A DNA stretch of 64,000 nucleotides from CAZPUI01 sp964415525 (GTDB lineage Bacteria; Acidobacteriota; Holophagae; Holophagales; Holophagaceae), in contig CAYQAS010000008.1 of assembly GCA_964415525.1 (NCBI GenBank), positions 1 to 64,000 on the forward strand. Direction: 5' to 3'. Each line of letters begins with the position of its first letter. Positions within the stretch are counted from its first letter, which is position 1. The notes under the pieces were generated by a model. The model was not told where the DNA came from. It made no database searches and saw only the letters and a list, made by a program, of their open reading frames with translations. The translations under genes and the position numbers were made by a program. This document shows positions 43,369 through 52,783 of the stretch, in pieces.

Positions 43369-44458
43369 AAAAACCTCGAATGGAACCTATGACCGCTTCG
43401 ACCTGTTCTTGCGAGAGGCCGGGCCAACTCGGAAGGCTGATTCCGCGCCAAGCCAAGTCCTCTGCCACGGGATGCTTTCGGAAATTCTTGGCGTACATCG
43501 GCATGGTGTGGAGAGGGTAAAATATTGGGCGTGTCTCAATACCGTCCTGCAAGAGGTGTGCACGGAGAGCATCGCGCTGGTCTGCCCGTTCCACAAGAAT
43601 GGAATACATCCAATAGCTATGCTTAGTCTCTGAGACCTCGGCATGCGTCTCCAGGGGCAAGCCGTGCAACTTGGCTGTATATCGCTCGGCCAGAGATCTT
43701 TTGCGGGAGATGAACTCATCGGCGCGTTCCAGCTGCGCAAGACCGATCGCTGCCTGGATGTTGGTCATCCGGTAGTTGTATCCGATGACGTCGTGCCAAT
43801 ACTCACGGTAAGCCGCCAATCCCTGACCTTTCAAATGCCGGGCGCGTTCATTCAGCGTCTTGTCGTTGGAGACGACCATGCCACCTTCACCTGTGGTGAT
43901 GGTTTTATTTCCAAAGAAGCTGAAGGCAGAAATGTCACCAAAAGTTCCAACATGGCGTCCTTTGTAGAGAGTGCCGAAGGCTTCGGCGCAATCCTCAACA
44001 ACGAATAGCCGGTGTTCAGTTGCGATGGCCATCAGAGCATCCATGTCGCAGGCCTGCCCGTAAAGGTGGACCGGCATGATCGCCCGAGTGCGAGGCGTGA
44101 TTCGCCTTAGTACGTCCTCGGGGTCGATCTGCCACGTGCTGCGCACTGAGTCGACAAATACGGGCGTCGCGCCAGTGTATGCGATGGCATTAGCTGAAGC
44201 AATGTATGTCAATGTCGGCACGATGACCTCGTCCCCAGGCCCGATGCCCAGTGCAAGCAGTGCCAAGTGAAGAGCCAATGTGCCATTACAGACGGAAGCG
44301 GCATGTTTCACATCAATATAAGTTGCGAACTGTGACTCAAAATCCATGACGAAGTGGCCACGGGAAGAAATCCACGAAGTGTCGAGACACTCGTTGACAT
44401 ATGCCCGCACATTCCCGCCGAGATCAGGCTGGTAGATGGGAATCTGGTATTGGCTCAT
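43358..44458 (-). CDS. DegT/DnrJ/EryC1/StrS sugar aminotransferase
   Basis: The 366-residue PLP enzyme transaminates keto-sugar nucleotides. The family signature is present: GTLALHLALLALGIGPGDEV, MPVHLYGQACDMDAL, EDCAEAFGTLYKGRHVG and the PLP lysine in FSFFGNKTITTGEGGMVV, plus GYNYRMTNIQAAIGLAQLE. It works with the NeuD-like enzyme encoded next. The reading frame is intact but codon use is clearly more AT-rich than in the housekeeping flanks. Confidence 0.92.
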   Translation of the reverse strand: MSQYQIPIYQPDLGGNVRAYVNECLDTSWISSRGHFVMDFESQFATYIDVKHAASVCNGTLALHLALLALGIGPGDEVIVPTLTYIASANAIAYTGATPVFVDSVRSTWQIDPEDVLRRITPRTRAIMPVHLYGQACDMDALMAIATEHRLFVVEDCAEAFGTLYKGRHVGTFGDISAFSFFGNKTITTGEGGMVVSNDKTLNERARHLKGQGLAAYREYWHDVIGYNYRMTNIQAAIGLAQLERADEFISRKRSLAERYTAKLHGLPLETHAEVSETKHSYWMYSILVERADQRDALRAHLLQDGIETRPIFYPLHTMPMYAKNFRKHPVAEDLAWRGISLPSWPGLSQEQVEAVIGSIRGFYGK

Positions 44459-44462
44459 GGGT

Positions 44463-45863
44463 TCAACCTCTTGGTGAAAGTGCCCGCTTGAGAATATAGA
44501 CCTGACCTGGCAATGAGATCAGGCAATACGCAAGAAGAGTTGCGAGCACGGCACCTGTCGCACCGAGCACTGGCGCCAAGAGCCACTTTCCAGTGATCGC
44601 GGCTAAAGCCATGACGGTAGAAATGCCCACTTGTTGGCGCAAGATGTTGGCCCCATTCATGAATGCTGCGAGGATGCCCCCAACAGCATCGACCACGGTC
44701 CAAACTGCGAGCAGCACGAGAAGGTTTCGTGGCGGATTGATGGGAGACTTCATCCAATGGGTCATAATCCAGGACATCGCCAAGACCAAAGTAATCACCG
44801 AAAATGTTGAAACGGTGATTGTTAATGCCACACCGCGGCGGAGAGCCTTCTTCACCCATTCCATGTCTCGACGAGCGATGGCATCACCGAAGGCAGGCCA
44901 GAGTCCCAAGATCGTCGCATTTAACAATGCTGAGACAATGAGGAACAGCTTTTGGACCGTGGCAAATTCACCATATGCGGCTTGACCTCGCGCTTGCGTG
45001 ATGACAATTGCGTCTGATTGAAATGCAAGGGATGCGGACAGCTGTAGAAGGAAGAAGAGAGCACCAGATTGAATCAAGCGGCGCGCAAGGGAAAGCTGGA
45101 AGCCGTGCCGCCATACCGCCAGTTCCAATAGCCGGTGACGCCAAAGCCATGCAATTGTATTGATGAGATTGATTCCGACCTGGACTCCCAATGTTGCAAT
45201 AATTAGATGAGCCATACCACCGCCACAGCAAAGAGTCATCGGCACAGCTATTAATGTTAGCAGCGCTCCACAACCTTGTGCGATGCCACTCCAATAACCC
45301 TGCTGCATACCCAACTGAACCCTCTGAATAAGGCTCGCAGGAATACTAATGGCAAGGATCAAAACAAATATATTAAGAGCTGCCATTACTTCGGGGCGGG
45401 ATATCGGCGAGATGGTGCCAGCAACAGAGGTCGGCTCTGGGGCGAGGACGGACCACGCCTTCCAGGCGAGGAATAAAGCCGCGCCAATCGCAAAGGTGCA
45501 TACATAGCCGGTGGTCAGTGTTCGCTGCAACTCCTGGCGATCGCCTGCAGCCTGTGCCTGGGTGGTACGATTCAGCACAACGTTGGCGATACCCAGATCG
45601 GCGAAGGCCATGAAGCTCAGGAGTGCACTGAGCATCATCCAGACCCCGAACAGTTCAGGAGGGAGGTGCTGGCGCGCCAGTGGGATATTCACAAGGGCTG
45701 CGATCCCGGTACTGAAATAGCCTAGATAACTTGCGCCCGCAGTGGCCGCCAGACGCCGGGTACGTGTATCGAGGATGGAGAATGCGCCATTCGCGCCATA
45801 TGGGTTCACCATTCCCGAGCGGCCTTGAATCCAGTTCCTGACCATTTGTATCCAATGCCCCAC
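44463..45863 (-). CDS. Polysaccharide flippase, Wzx/MOP type
   Basis: The 466-residue protein has 12-14 predicted membrane helices and few charged loops, with the MOP-type start YLGYFSTGIAALVNIPLARQ and a central ALFFLLQLSASLAFQSDAIVI (about 262-282). Such proteins flip lipid-linked sugar units across the inner membrane. Placement among glycosyltransferases and sugar-modifying genes supports Wzx. No wzy-like polymerase is visible next to it. About 320 bp without a gene separate it from the upstream glycosyltransferase. Confidence 0.82.
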   Translation of the reverse strand: MGHWIQMVRNWIQGRSGMVNPYGANGAFSILDTRTRRLAATAGASYLGYFSTGIAALVNIPLARQHLPPELFGVWMMLSALLSFMAFADLGIANVVLNRTTQAQAAGDRQELQRTLTTGYVCTFAIGAALFLAWKAWSVLAPEPTSVAGTISPISRPEVMAALNIFVLILAISIPASLIQRVQLGMQQGYWSGIAQGCGALLTLIAVPMTLCCGGGMAHLIIATLGVQVGINLINTIAWLWRHRLLELAVWRHGFQLSLARRLIQSGALFFLLQLSASLAFQSDAIVITQARGQAAYGEFATVQKLFLIVSALLNATILGLWPAFGDAIARRDMEWVKKALRRGVALTITVSTFSVITLVLAMSWIMTHWMKSPINPPRNLLVLLAVWTVVDAVGGILAAFMNGANILRQQVGISTVMALAAITGKWLLAPVLGATGAVLATLLAYCLISLPGQVYILKRALSPRG

Positions 45864-46184
45864 ACGTCACCGCCCATCCTGCCCCGCGGAGGGCCTCTTG
45901 CATTCCGGGATCGCTCCTCGGTTTAGAGCATGTCCTGATTTGGAGTGGCCTGACTGGAATTGTATCGCCAGATTGAATTGCCTGGGACTCTTTGGCAGGT
46001 GGATTGAGCGTATTCACGCGACGCAATTCGCGGCCGAAGCTCCCCAACCTTCGGCAACAGATCTATCCAACTGCGTTCTTTGCGCGACCTCTCCGCGCAG
46101 AGGCCAATGAGGCTATTCCGAGCAATAACACCTCGTTGAGCACACGTGCCGGAACGATCCATTCTGCCTCCCTGAGAGGAATAG
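45864..46184. other. Non-coding stretch inside the polysaccharide cluster
   Basis: I saw no convincing gene in these 321 bp. Short open frames exist on the minus strand (for example 79 codons ending near 45923) without recognisable motifs or good start sites. It may hold a promoter for the distal genes or a decayed gene. Confidence 0.5.
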
Positions 46185-47141
46185 CTAAATCAGGAGCAAT
46201 ACCCCCAGGGTTCTCGCTATTGATCCAAAGAAGAACCTATATTTCAGGATTGCAAACCTGCGCGATACTGGACCCATCTGCAGCAAATCAAGAAACGCCT
46301 CGCACACAGAACGATGGCGCTCGCTCAAACATGGCCCGTATCTTTCCAAAAATGCCTGCACGCGAGGCATGTTAGCCTGGATGATATGGTGAATTCTTGC
46401 CCTTCCATTGGCTGGGGACACGGCGAAAAGCTGAATCGCATTTCTCAATGAGCTTGCTTGACTGTCATTCGAGCCATGCCGCCGCCAAAACATAGTTGGT
46501 TCATCCAACCAGGCCACCTGCCCAAATGCCTTGGCAACCATGCACACCCACCAATCTTCATTATGTGAGGCATCTGGGATCGAATCGACAAGATTGACCA
46601 AAGTTCGGTTCATCATTATGGTGCACGCATTCATAGTATTTTCGATGCAAGTGCTTGCAAAGGTCGTGGAGCGACGCGGCACGATGCCCTGGAACGCCCA
46701 CATCGAATTGGCGATGAGCTTGAGTTCTGAATCCACAACTTTCATATTCGTGTGAACCACACAGGGCAAGCCAGGCAATGAGTTGTTCTCTAGTTCTTGA
46801 AGTTTTCTGAGCGTTCGCTGGATCTTGTCGGCATACCAAACATCATCAGGGTTGGCGAACATGACATATTCCGCTGTGCTTGCTTTCAGCAGGCGGGTGA
46901 AGTTCCCAGCAACCCCGAGGTTTGATCGACCCGAGTCCGGAAGTATGAGCATCCGGTCTCCAAGCTTGGACTGCCAGGACGCGAGGCGTTCGCAGGTGTC
47001 ATCCCTTGACCCGTCATCCCGAGCAATAATCTGCCACTCTGTGCATGTCTGGGCACACAGCGACTCGAAGAATTCATCCACATAGCGGCCTTCGTTGTAG
47101 GTGCCAAGCAGAATCTGGATATGGGTGCCTATCGGGATCAC
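46185..47141 (-). CDS. Glycosyltransferase family 2 (first)
   Basis: The 318-residue protein is a GT-A family 2 enzyme: IQILLGTYNEGRYVDEFFES, WQIIARDDGSRDDTCERLAS and EYVMFANPDDVWYADKIQRT (DxD-like). A Trp-rich acceptor part follows (HNEDWWVCMVAKAFGQVAW). This pattern is close to rhamnosyltransferase-type GT2 proteins. The start overlaps the next upstream glycosyltransferase stop by 4 bp, so the two are translationally coupled. Confidence 0.88.
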   Translation of the reverse strand: MIPIGTHIQILLGTYNEGRYVDEFFESLCAQTCTEWQIIARDDGSRDDTCERLASWQSKLGDRMLILPDSGRSNLGVAGNFTRLLKASTAEYVMFANPDDVWYADKIQRTLRKLQELENNSLPGLPCVVHTNMKVVDSELKLIANSMWAFQGIVPRRSTTFASTCIENTMNACTIMMNRTLVNLVDSIPDASHNEDWWVCMVAKAFGQVAWLDEPTMFWRRHGSNDSQASSLRNAIQLFAVSPANGRARIHHIIQANMPRVQAFLERYGPCLSERHRSVCEAFLDLLQMGPVSRRFAILKYRFFFGSIARTLGVLLLI

Positions 47142-48055
47142 AGTCGCCCCTTGGAGCGGGAGAGTCGGGATCTGAGGTTACGGTAGTTCCGGTACAGTCG
47201 CGTACTTTCCACGGTTCGGAAAAGCATCTCAGTAACGTATCCACCCAGAGCGCTGAGAAACCCCAGAGGGCTGCGAACCGACACGGCAAAGCGCACCCAC
47301 TCGCGGGTCAGCAAACCGTACCGCTGATGGCTTAGTCCTCCCCCTTCATAGGTGCAGACAACTTGTGCCAGTTGGGCAACCGCTCTGGGACTGTTGGACA
47401 GAACTTCGTGGACCATGACCCTGTCGGCGAGGATCAAATAATCGGATCGGTATAGCCGGAGATCCTTTCCATTGAATGCCAAGGCTTGGTGGCACACCTG
47501 ATGACGAACTAACCAGGATCGAGCATTCGCGATCCTTCCCTTCAGAATTCGTGGGGGAAAGGTGCCTGCGATCCGCGTCCATCCCTGCACCAGTGCAAAC
47601 TGCGAGGGGTCGAAATCCTGAAGGCGCTGGATAGATGGTTCCAGGGTGTCTCCCGCATTGATGAACATCACCCAGGTGCCTCGGGCGAGATGGATGCCAC
47701 GGTTCATGGCATCGTAAATTCCCAGGTCCTTCGCAGAGACCCAGTAATCGATCGTGGTGCCCTCTTCTCGGAGGTAGGACAGGGTGCCATCTGTGGAGAC
47801 ACCGTCGACCACCACGTGCTCAACCGCCCCCCCCCCCAAGGCCAAGATCGAAGCACGCGTTTTCCGGAGGCCTTCCAGAGCGTTGAGGGTGACGGTGACA
47901 ACTGTCATCCATGGCAGCGAATCTTTCCCGATAGGTTGCGGGCTGGTCAGCCGCAGCCCGCCTTCCGCGATCGGTTCCAGGCCCTTGGGCAACCGCCACC
48001 AGATTCCGGCGGGGTGCCCAGGAAAGTGACCCAGACTTCGGTCAGACATGGCCAT
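47138..48055 (-). CDS. Glycosyltransferase family 2 (second), with a G11 tract
   Basis: The 305-residue protein has a GT2 core: MTVVTVTLNALEGLRKTRAS, HVVVDGVSTDGTLSYL, LGIYDAMNRGIHLARGTW and MFINAGDTL (DxD-equivalent). WcaA-like enzymes of this type add colanic/O-antigen sugars. Eleven consecutive G in the coding strand (47827-47837 in plus coordinates) encode LGGGA at about residue 73-77. Length change there would truncate the enzyme. The gene overlaps both neighbours, by 4 and 14 bp. Confidence 0.86.
   Translation of the reverse strand: MAMSDRSLGHFPGHPAGIWWRLPKGLEPIAEGGLRLTSPQPIGKDSLPWMTVVTVTLNALEGLRKTRASILALGGGAVEHVVVDGVSTDGTLSYLREEGTTIDYWVSAKDLGIYDAMNRGIHLARGTWVMFINAGDTLEPSIQRLQDFDPSQFALVQGWTRIAGTFPPRILKGRIANARSWLVRHQVCHQALAFNGKDLRLYRSDYLILADRVMVHEVLSNSPRAVAQLAQVVCTYEGGGLSHQRYGLLTREWVRFAVSVRSPLGFLSALGGYVTEMLFRTVESTRLYRNYRNLRSRLSRSKGRL
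47827..47837 (-). repeat. C11 (coding G11) homopolymer in a glycosyltransferase gene
   Basis: Eleven consecutive C on the plus strand, inside the coding region about a quarter of the way in. It is the longest single-base run I noticed in the window. It is in frame as given. Confidence 0.9.
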
Positions 48056-49010
48056 CCGTTGGATTCGTCTTGGGCAGGTTCACCCGCTCCTGCTCCACCA
48101 CATGGGGCCGTTTCATGACCTGTGTGTGGATGGCGAGGACATATTCGCCAAGAAGGCCGATGAAGAAGAGCTGGATGGATCCAAAGAAGAAGACGCCGAT
48201 GACCAGAGGCGCGAGGCCTAGCGAGAATTGGTTCCAGAAGATGAGCTTGAGGCCAATATAGAGGAAGCTAACAACCAGGCTTAGAAAAGCCAGGGCAAAC
48301 CCCCCCATGGTGGCAAGTCGAAGCGGCACCTTGCTGTGGTTGGTGATGCCAAGCATCGCCATGTCATAGAGCGTGTAGAAGTTGTTCTTCGTGATGCCAC
48401 GCTCCCTCAGCGGCTGGACAAACGGCACCTCCGCTCGATCGAAGCCAATCTCGGAAATGATGCCCCTGAAATAGGGATAAGGATCTTCCAGCTTGCGAAA
48501 TTCATCCACTACCGCTCGGTCGTAGAGCCCAAAACCCGTAAAGTCCTGGATCACATGAATATCCGCAATTTTGTAGAGCAAAGAATAATAGGCCCGGCGG
48601 ATTGCCCACATGGGACGGCTCTCCCGACTCTGATGCTTTACCCCTACGGAGATCTTAAAACCCGCCTCCCACTTACGTAGGAAATCAGCAATCAGTTCGG
48701 GTGGGTCCTGGAGATCGGATGCCATCGTAACGACAGCATCACCCGTGGCCTGCAAGAAGGCGTGGTACGGGGAACGAATATGGCCGAAATTGCGGGCGTT
48801 CACGATCAGCCGAACGCGAGGGTCCGCCTCGATGAGGGTCTTGATCCGCGCCACCGTCTGATCGGCAGAGTGGTTGTCGATGAGGATCAGTTCGAAGTCG
48901 TAATTCGGTTCCTGTTCAAAGACAGCCCGGATGCGCTCATAAAGCGCTACAACATTTTCATCTTCGTTGAAACAACTGGCGGTCACACTTATTAAACGTC
49001 TTTGTGTCAT
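48042..49010 (-). CDS. Glycosyltransferase family 2 with two C-terminal membrane helices (GtrB/ArnC type)
   Basis: The 322-residue protein has a GT2 core (SVTASCFNEDENVVALYERI, ELILIDNHSADQTVARIK, VVTMASDLQDPPELI) with the SDLQDPPE motif of polyprenyl-phosphate glycosyltransferases. Two helices follow (about 230-295; FALAFLSLVVSFLYIGLKLI and VIGVFFFGSIQLFFIGLLGE). Such enzymes make undecaprenyl-phosphate sugars for transfer outside the membrane, possibly by the GT39-like protein encoded divergently. A TATAAAT box lies 23 bp before the ATG. It is the first gene of the minus-strand cluster. Confidence 0.9.
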   Translation of the reverse strand: MTQRRLISVTASCFNEDENVVALYERIRAVFEQEPNYDFELILIDNHSADQTVARIKTLIEADPRVRLIVNARNFGHIRSPYHAFLQATGDAVVTMASDLQDPPELIADFLRKWEAGFKISVGVKHQSRESRPMWAIRRAYYSLLYKIADIHVIQDFTGFGLYDRAVVDEFRKLEDPYPYFRGIISEIGFDRAEVPFVQPLRERGITKNNFYTLYDMAMLGITNHSKVPLRLATMGGFALAFLSLVVSFLYIGLKLIFWNQFSLGLAPLVIGVFFFGSIQLFFIGLLGEYVLAIHTQVMKRPHVVEQERVNLPKTNPTDGHV

Positions 49011-49878
49011 GGCAGACTTCTCTTTATGTTTTATTTATACAGCAGGCATCGCGGCGTTCGGTTTGGAGGCGGCTCCTGAAAGCTCGCAGGTACGGACTCG
49101 GCGGAGAGCCTGAATGGAGACCGGGTGGAGGCAGCCCCTTCGGATGCGACGCAGGAAGTTCCTGGCGGTTCTGGATCCGAGTTCCAAGTATTGGCCCCAG
49201 CGGCCGCCCAGATTCCCTGCTCCGGGACAGGCGCACCGTTCAATCCCCAGATGCTGCAGGAGAAGTGGAACAAGCGCCGAGGGAGCGACCAACCCCGCCC
49301 ACGAACCGCCGGATATTGAAAAGATGTCCGAATGGCGCTTGAGACCCGCTTTCCACAGATAGGCACCGACATAGCGGCTTCGCCCCAGAGAGCTCGCAAG
49401 AATCCAACCCGTACCCAGCGGTCGAGAATCATTTGAGAATTGATTTTATGTGTTTTTTCATGGTTATCGAAGCACCACGCCACAGCCGAGGTTATTCAGG
49501 TCGGAATGGAGGGCGGATCCATATCGAGGTGCTGTGAGCATACCCGAGCATACCAGGGGAGCCCCGCCCGCTATGGTCTGCCCCAAAGCGGCGATGGCTA
49601 TTGTCGGCAACTTGCACGTTCGCCCACGAGACGCCAGCCCACAACCTGAATCACGCTTTGACGTCACCAATCGAAACCCATGGACATCGCTTCACGACAC
49701 CTCAGCACACGCCACCCTCTCAAATGAGAGGCACCGACAGGCTGGAGGGCTTCGGCGTTGGCCAACCATTGGTGCCTCCATGTCCCCCATTCGCCTTAAG
49801 AGCGCCTAGATACTGCCCCGTAGAGCTTACCGAACTCGATGACCTCACCCCGCCCCCGCTTCGAGGCACAATGGACGC
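49011..49878. other. Gene-poor region between divergent polysaccharide genes
   Basis: About 870 bp with no gene I can support. Short open frames occur in several frames (up to about 150 codons) but lack motifs, consistent codon bias or a believable start. The first 30 bp are AT-rich and should hold the promoter of the minus-strand cluster. The rest may be decayed sequence, but I could not identify the ancestor. Confidence 0.6.
49033..49039 (-). promoter_or_regulatory. Possible -10 box of the polysaccharide cluster
   Basis: On the minus strand TATAAAT, preceded by TGCTG, lies about 23 bp upstream of the first gene, in an AT-rich patch. No convincing -35 was seen. Confidence 0.35.
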
Positions 49879-51543
49879 ATGACTCGCACCGCCAAGCTCG
49901 CCTTGCTCGCATCAGCTCTCACCCTGTTGGCCTTCTTCAGCATCTATCTCTGCCTAGAACGCATCATTCAGGTAGACGAGGCACAGTGGGCCATGCAGGC
50001 CCGACTGATGGGGACCGGGAAGCACGCCCTCACGCTAACAGAACCGATTTGGCTACTTGGTCCCTTGAGCTGGCTGGCCAAACTAGCCGGAGACGCTGCC
50101 ACCGTTTTTAGTTCATTTCGGTTGGTCTTCGTCGGGATCTTCTGGATCAATATCGCGCTCACCGCCAAGGCGGCAGGGGCTCGCTTGCGGACGCCTGAAG
50201 GCCTGGCGATCCTCCTTCTCGCCGCCACGGTGGCCCCTCTCTGGGACTACGGATTCGAGATCCGCCACGACAACCTGCTCCTAATGACCATCCTGGGTCT
50301 TTGGCTGCTGGTCCGCCCCTCAGAGACCCGAGTCCGGTATTGGCCGTTCTGGGCTGGGATCCTCGCTGCTCTTAGTCAGTTTCTTGCATTTAAGGCCTTC
50401 CTATATGTCCTCCCCCTCCTCGCCGCGGGGTTCTGGTGGGTTCGAAGCGACTGGCGCTCGGCGGCCCGCCCTGCCCTGTACTTAGGATTGGGTCTACTTG
50501 TCGGTGTGGGTGCCGCAATCCTTGTACACGCCATGGCTGGAAACCTCTCAGCAGTGTCCTCGAATACCACCAGCCTCGTCGCCATTACCAGCACGGTCAC
50601 CCGATTCCCCCCCTGGCTGGCGCTGTCGCGAGCCCTCCAGGAAGCGCCCCTCCTTGCCATGGGTGGACTTGCAGTGCTGGTGACGCCCCTTATCCGTCTC
50701 CATTCTCGAGGCATGCATTCCCTTCTTGAGACCCTGGACCAGCAGCCCGAGTGGCTCCTCCTCTGCGTTTGCTTTGGCGTGCTACTCGCGAATCCGACGC
50801 CCTATCCATATAACCTCGTCCTACTCATCCCGATGGCTCTGATCGCCGTCCTCCGCCTAGGATCCAGCGCCATCGACGCGATGAAGGCCTCCGGCCTCCT
50901 CTGGCTGGCCCTACCTATCCTGCTTGGCACCCACCTTTGGACCTGGTGGGCGGCCACGGAGCGACACCTGAACCACACCAACGCACGACAGCAGACCCTG
51001 ATGAACCTCACGGAGCGCCTCACCGACCCGGCCCTTCACCATGTCTTCGACGGCTCAGGCCTTGTCCCCACGCGAGATCCCGTGAGCCGCACGTGGCTGC
51101 TCCACGGTTTCACGGTCCAGGCATTCCACGAAGGTTTTGAGCCCTTGCGCCTTCAGCTCGCCCGGGTTGAGACTCCCGTTATCCTCACCAGCTACCGAAC
51201 GAAATGGCTTCCGGAATCTGACTGGGCCTTCATCCGCAGTCATTATCGCCCCTTGGGCATCGACATTGCCGTGCTGGGATTCGAGCGCGAGGTCGGCAAC
51301 TTCAGTTACGAAGCGTTGGCCGAAGGGCGCTATATGCTTGCCTTCGAGAATGCCTCCGCAACAGCTCTGATCCTTCTGAACGGCAAGGCGCAACCGACGG
51401 GTCCAATCGTGCTGAAAAGAGGGCTTCATGCCTTTGAGGCGTCAGGGGCCGAAAAGATCAGGCTGACATGGCTTGGACCAACCGTGAACGCGGAACCGAA
51501 TCTCCCACCAGCAAGGCATGAGTTGTTCTTAAATTGGTACTAA
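49879..51543 (+). CDS. GT39/ArnT-like membrane glycosyltransferase
   Basis: The 554-residue protein has about ten N-terminal membrane helices and a soluble C-terminal domain (about 380-554). The first periplasmic loop IIQVDEAQWAMQARL contains the Asp-Glu pair that is the catalytic hallmark of GT-C enzymes of the GT39/GT83 family. DYGFEIRHDNLLL is the second conserved loop. These enzymes use polyprenyl-phosphate sugars, which fits the GtrB-like enzyme across the gene-poor spacer. The acceptor (lipid A, protein or glycan) cannot be told. Confidence 0.8.
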   Translation: MTRTAKLALLASALTLLAFFSIYLCLERIIQVDEAQWAMQARLMGTGKHALTLTEPIWLLGPLSWLAKLAGDAATVFSSFRLVFVGIFWINIALTAKAAGARLRTPEGLAILLLAATVAPLWDYGFEIRHDNLLLMTILGLWLLVRPSETRVRYWPFWAGILAALSQFLAFKAFLYVLPLLAAGFWWVRSDWRSAARPALYLGLGLLVGVGAAILVHAMAGNLSAVSSNTTSLVAITSTVTRFPPWLALSRALQEAPLLAMGGLAVLVTPLIRLHSRGMHSLLETLDQQPEWLLLCVCFGVLLANPTPYPYNLVLLIPMALIAVLRLGSSAIDAMKASGLLWLALPILLGTHLWTWWAATERHLNHTNARQQTLMNLTERLTDPALHHVFDGSGLVPTRDPVSRTWLLHGFTVQAFHEGFEPLRLQLARVETPVILTSYRTKWLPESDWAFIRSHYRPLGIDIAVLGFEREVGNFSYEALAEGRYMLAFENASATALILLNGKAQPTGPIVLKRGLHAFEASGAEKIRLTWLGPTVNAEPNLPPARHELFLNWY

Positions 51544-51621
51544 TGACTACTGCTGGATTCTTCGACCACTCACCGGGACTGGGTCGTGAACCACGCTTCA
51601 CCTGAGAACAACAGAAGCACT

Positions 51622-52716
51622 TCACGCTGCCCCTATTTCACCCAGTTCTTTCAAGAACCGCCTTACTCCAGGGTGATTCGAATCGATCCTCAGGGCCTCC
51701 TGCGCGGCACCTCTCGCCTCCTGAGTTCGCCCGAGCGCGTTAAGCACCTGCGCCCTCCGCCAATGCACGTTCTGGTATCCGCCAACCCCACCTTCCAGAC
51801 TTTCTTTCAGACACGCGTCCAGCGCCGCCAGCCCTTCTTCCCTATGAATCCCCGCCCGTGCGGCCACCTTTCCCATCTGGAACCGCAGCAGGCTCAGTGC
51901 GTCGCAACCTGGTAGCCCTTCCTTTGCCACCTTCCAGGCCTGTTCCGGCTGATCGGCATCCAGGAACGCGTCTGATACGGCCTGGAGGGCGCGGGCTTTG
52001 CCTTTCACGAGGGGCAACAGGCGGGCGGCCTCTGTCGCCAGGCGCCGGTTTTGTCCCTCTTCGCCGAGGTGCTCGCGGGTTTCGCGGCTCCCGAGCACTT
52101 CCAGGTAGCCGTAGACCACCTGGCCATCATTCCAGCCACCTGCGATAGCGCGCCGGAGGTAGGGTTCCGCTTCTCCGAACTTCTTTTCGTTGGTCAGGAT
52201 GGTTCCCGCCAACAAATCCCCTCGGGGGCCATTCACGCGACGCAACTGGTCCGCGCACTGGAGTGCTTTCTTGATTGAGCCGCCCAGGATTCCGGGGAGC
52301 TGCTGGTAGGCCATCCCCAGGGCGAACCATCCGGAAACGAGGGTGCTGTCGGCCTGGACGGCATCCTTGAGGTCCTTGAGGGCCGAACGCACGAGCCCGA
52401 AGCTGCCGAGGCTGCGCTGCTGGATCGCCTGGCCGGCGCGTACCATGCCCCTTGCGAGGAGGGCGTCCGCCAATCCTGGTTGCAGCTGCACGGCTCGATC
52501 CGCAGCCCTTCCGGCTTCGTCGAGGCGCACCAGCGCGGCGAGGGCCTGGGATTTGGCGGCCCAGGCCAGGGCATCGTTTCCGTTCGCGCTCAGCCGAGCC
52601 TCGGCATCCCAGAGGGCCTTGAGGTAGCGCCCCGCATCCAGATCCACCCGTGGCTGGTAGGCGTTCTGGGCGACCAGAACGCAGCAGGGGAGAAGGATGG
52701 GCAGGAGGCGTCGCAT
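51622..52716 (-). CDS. TPR-repeat secreted protein
   Basis: The 364-residue product begins with a signal peptide (MRRLLPILLPCCVLVAQNAY). The rest is tetratricopeptide-type helical pairs, clear at NGNDALAWAAKSQALAALVR, GLADALLARGMVRAGQA, GWFALGMAYQQLPG and LNALGRTQEARGAAQEALRI. TPR proteins act as scaffolds in envelope complexes, and no partner is obvious. It is divergent from fabI and convergent with the GT39-like gene. Housekeeping-like GC content resumes here. Confidence 0.78.
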   Translation of the reverse strand: MRRLLPILLPCCVLVAQNAYQPRVDLDAGRYLKALWDAEARLSANGNDALAWAAKSQALAALVRLDEAGRAADRAVQLQPGLADALLARGMVRAGQAIQQRSLGSFGLVRSALKDLKDAVQADSTLVSGWFALGMAYQQLPGILGGSIKKALQCADQLRRVNGPRGDLLAGTILTNEKKFGEAEPYLRRAIAGGWNDGQVVYGYLEVLGSRETREHLGEEGQNRRLATEAARLLPLVKGKARALQAVSDAFLDADQPEQAWKVAKEGLPGCDALSLLRFQMGKVAARAGIHREEGLAALDACLKESLEGGVGGYQNVHWRRAQVLNALGRTQEARGAAQEALRIDSNHPGVRRFLKELGEIGAA

Positions 52717-52783
52717 GGCAGGCACGCCTGAGGATATCAGGGCATCCAACGCGGGTTGGCCCCTGGTGGCCTGCGAGGTGGAT

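Noticed and set aside
45923..46162. Small minus-strand frame of 79 codons as a gene in the polysaccharide cluster
   Set aside because: No recognisable motif and no convincing ribosome site; left as non-coding.
49031..49483. Minus-strand frame of about 150 codons as a transposase remnant
   Set aside because: I could not match any transposase motif (DDE, HUH or similar), so no mobile element is claimed.
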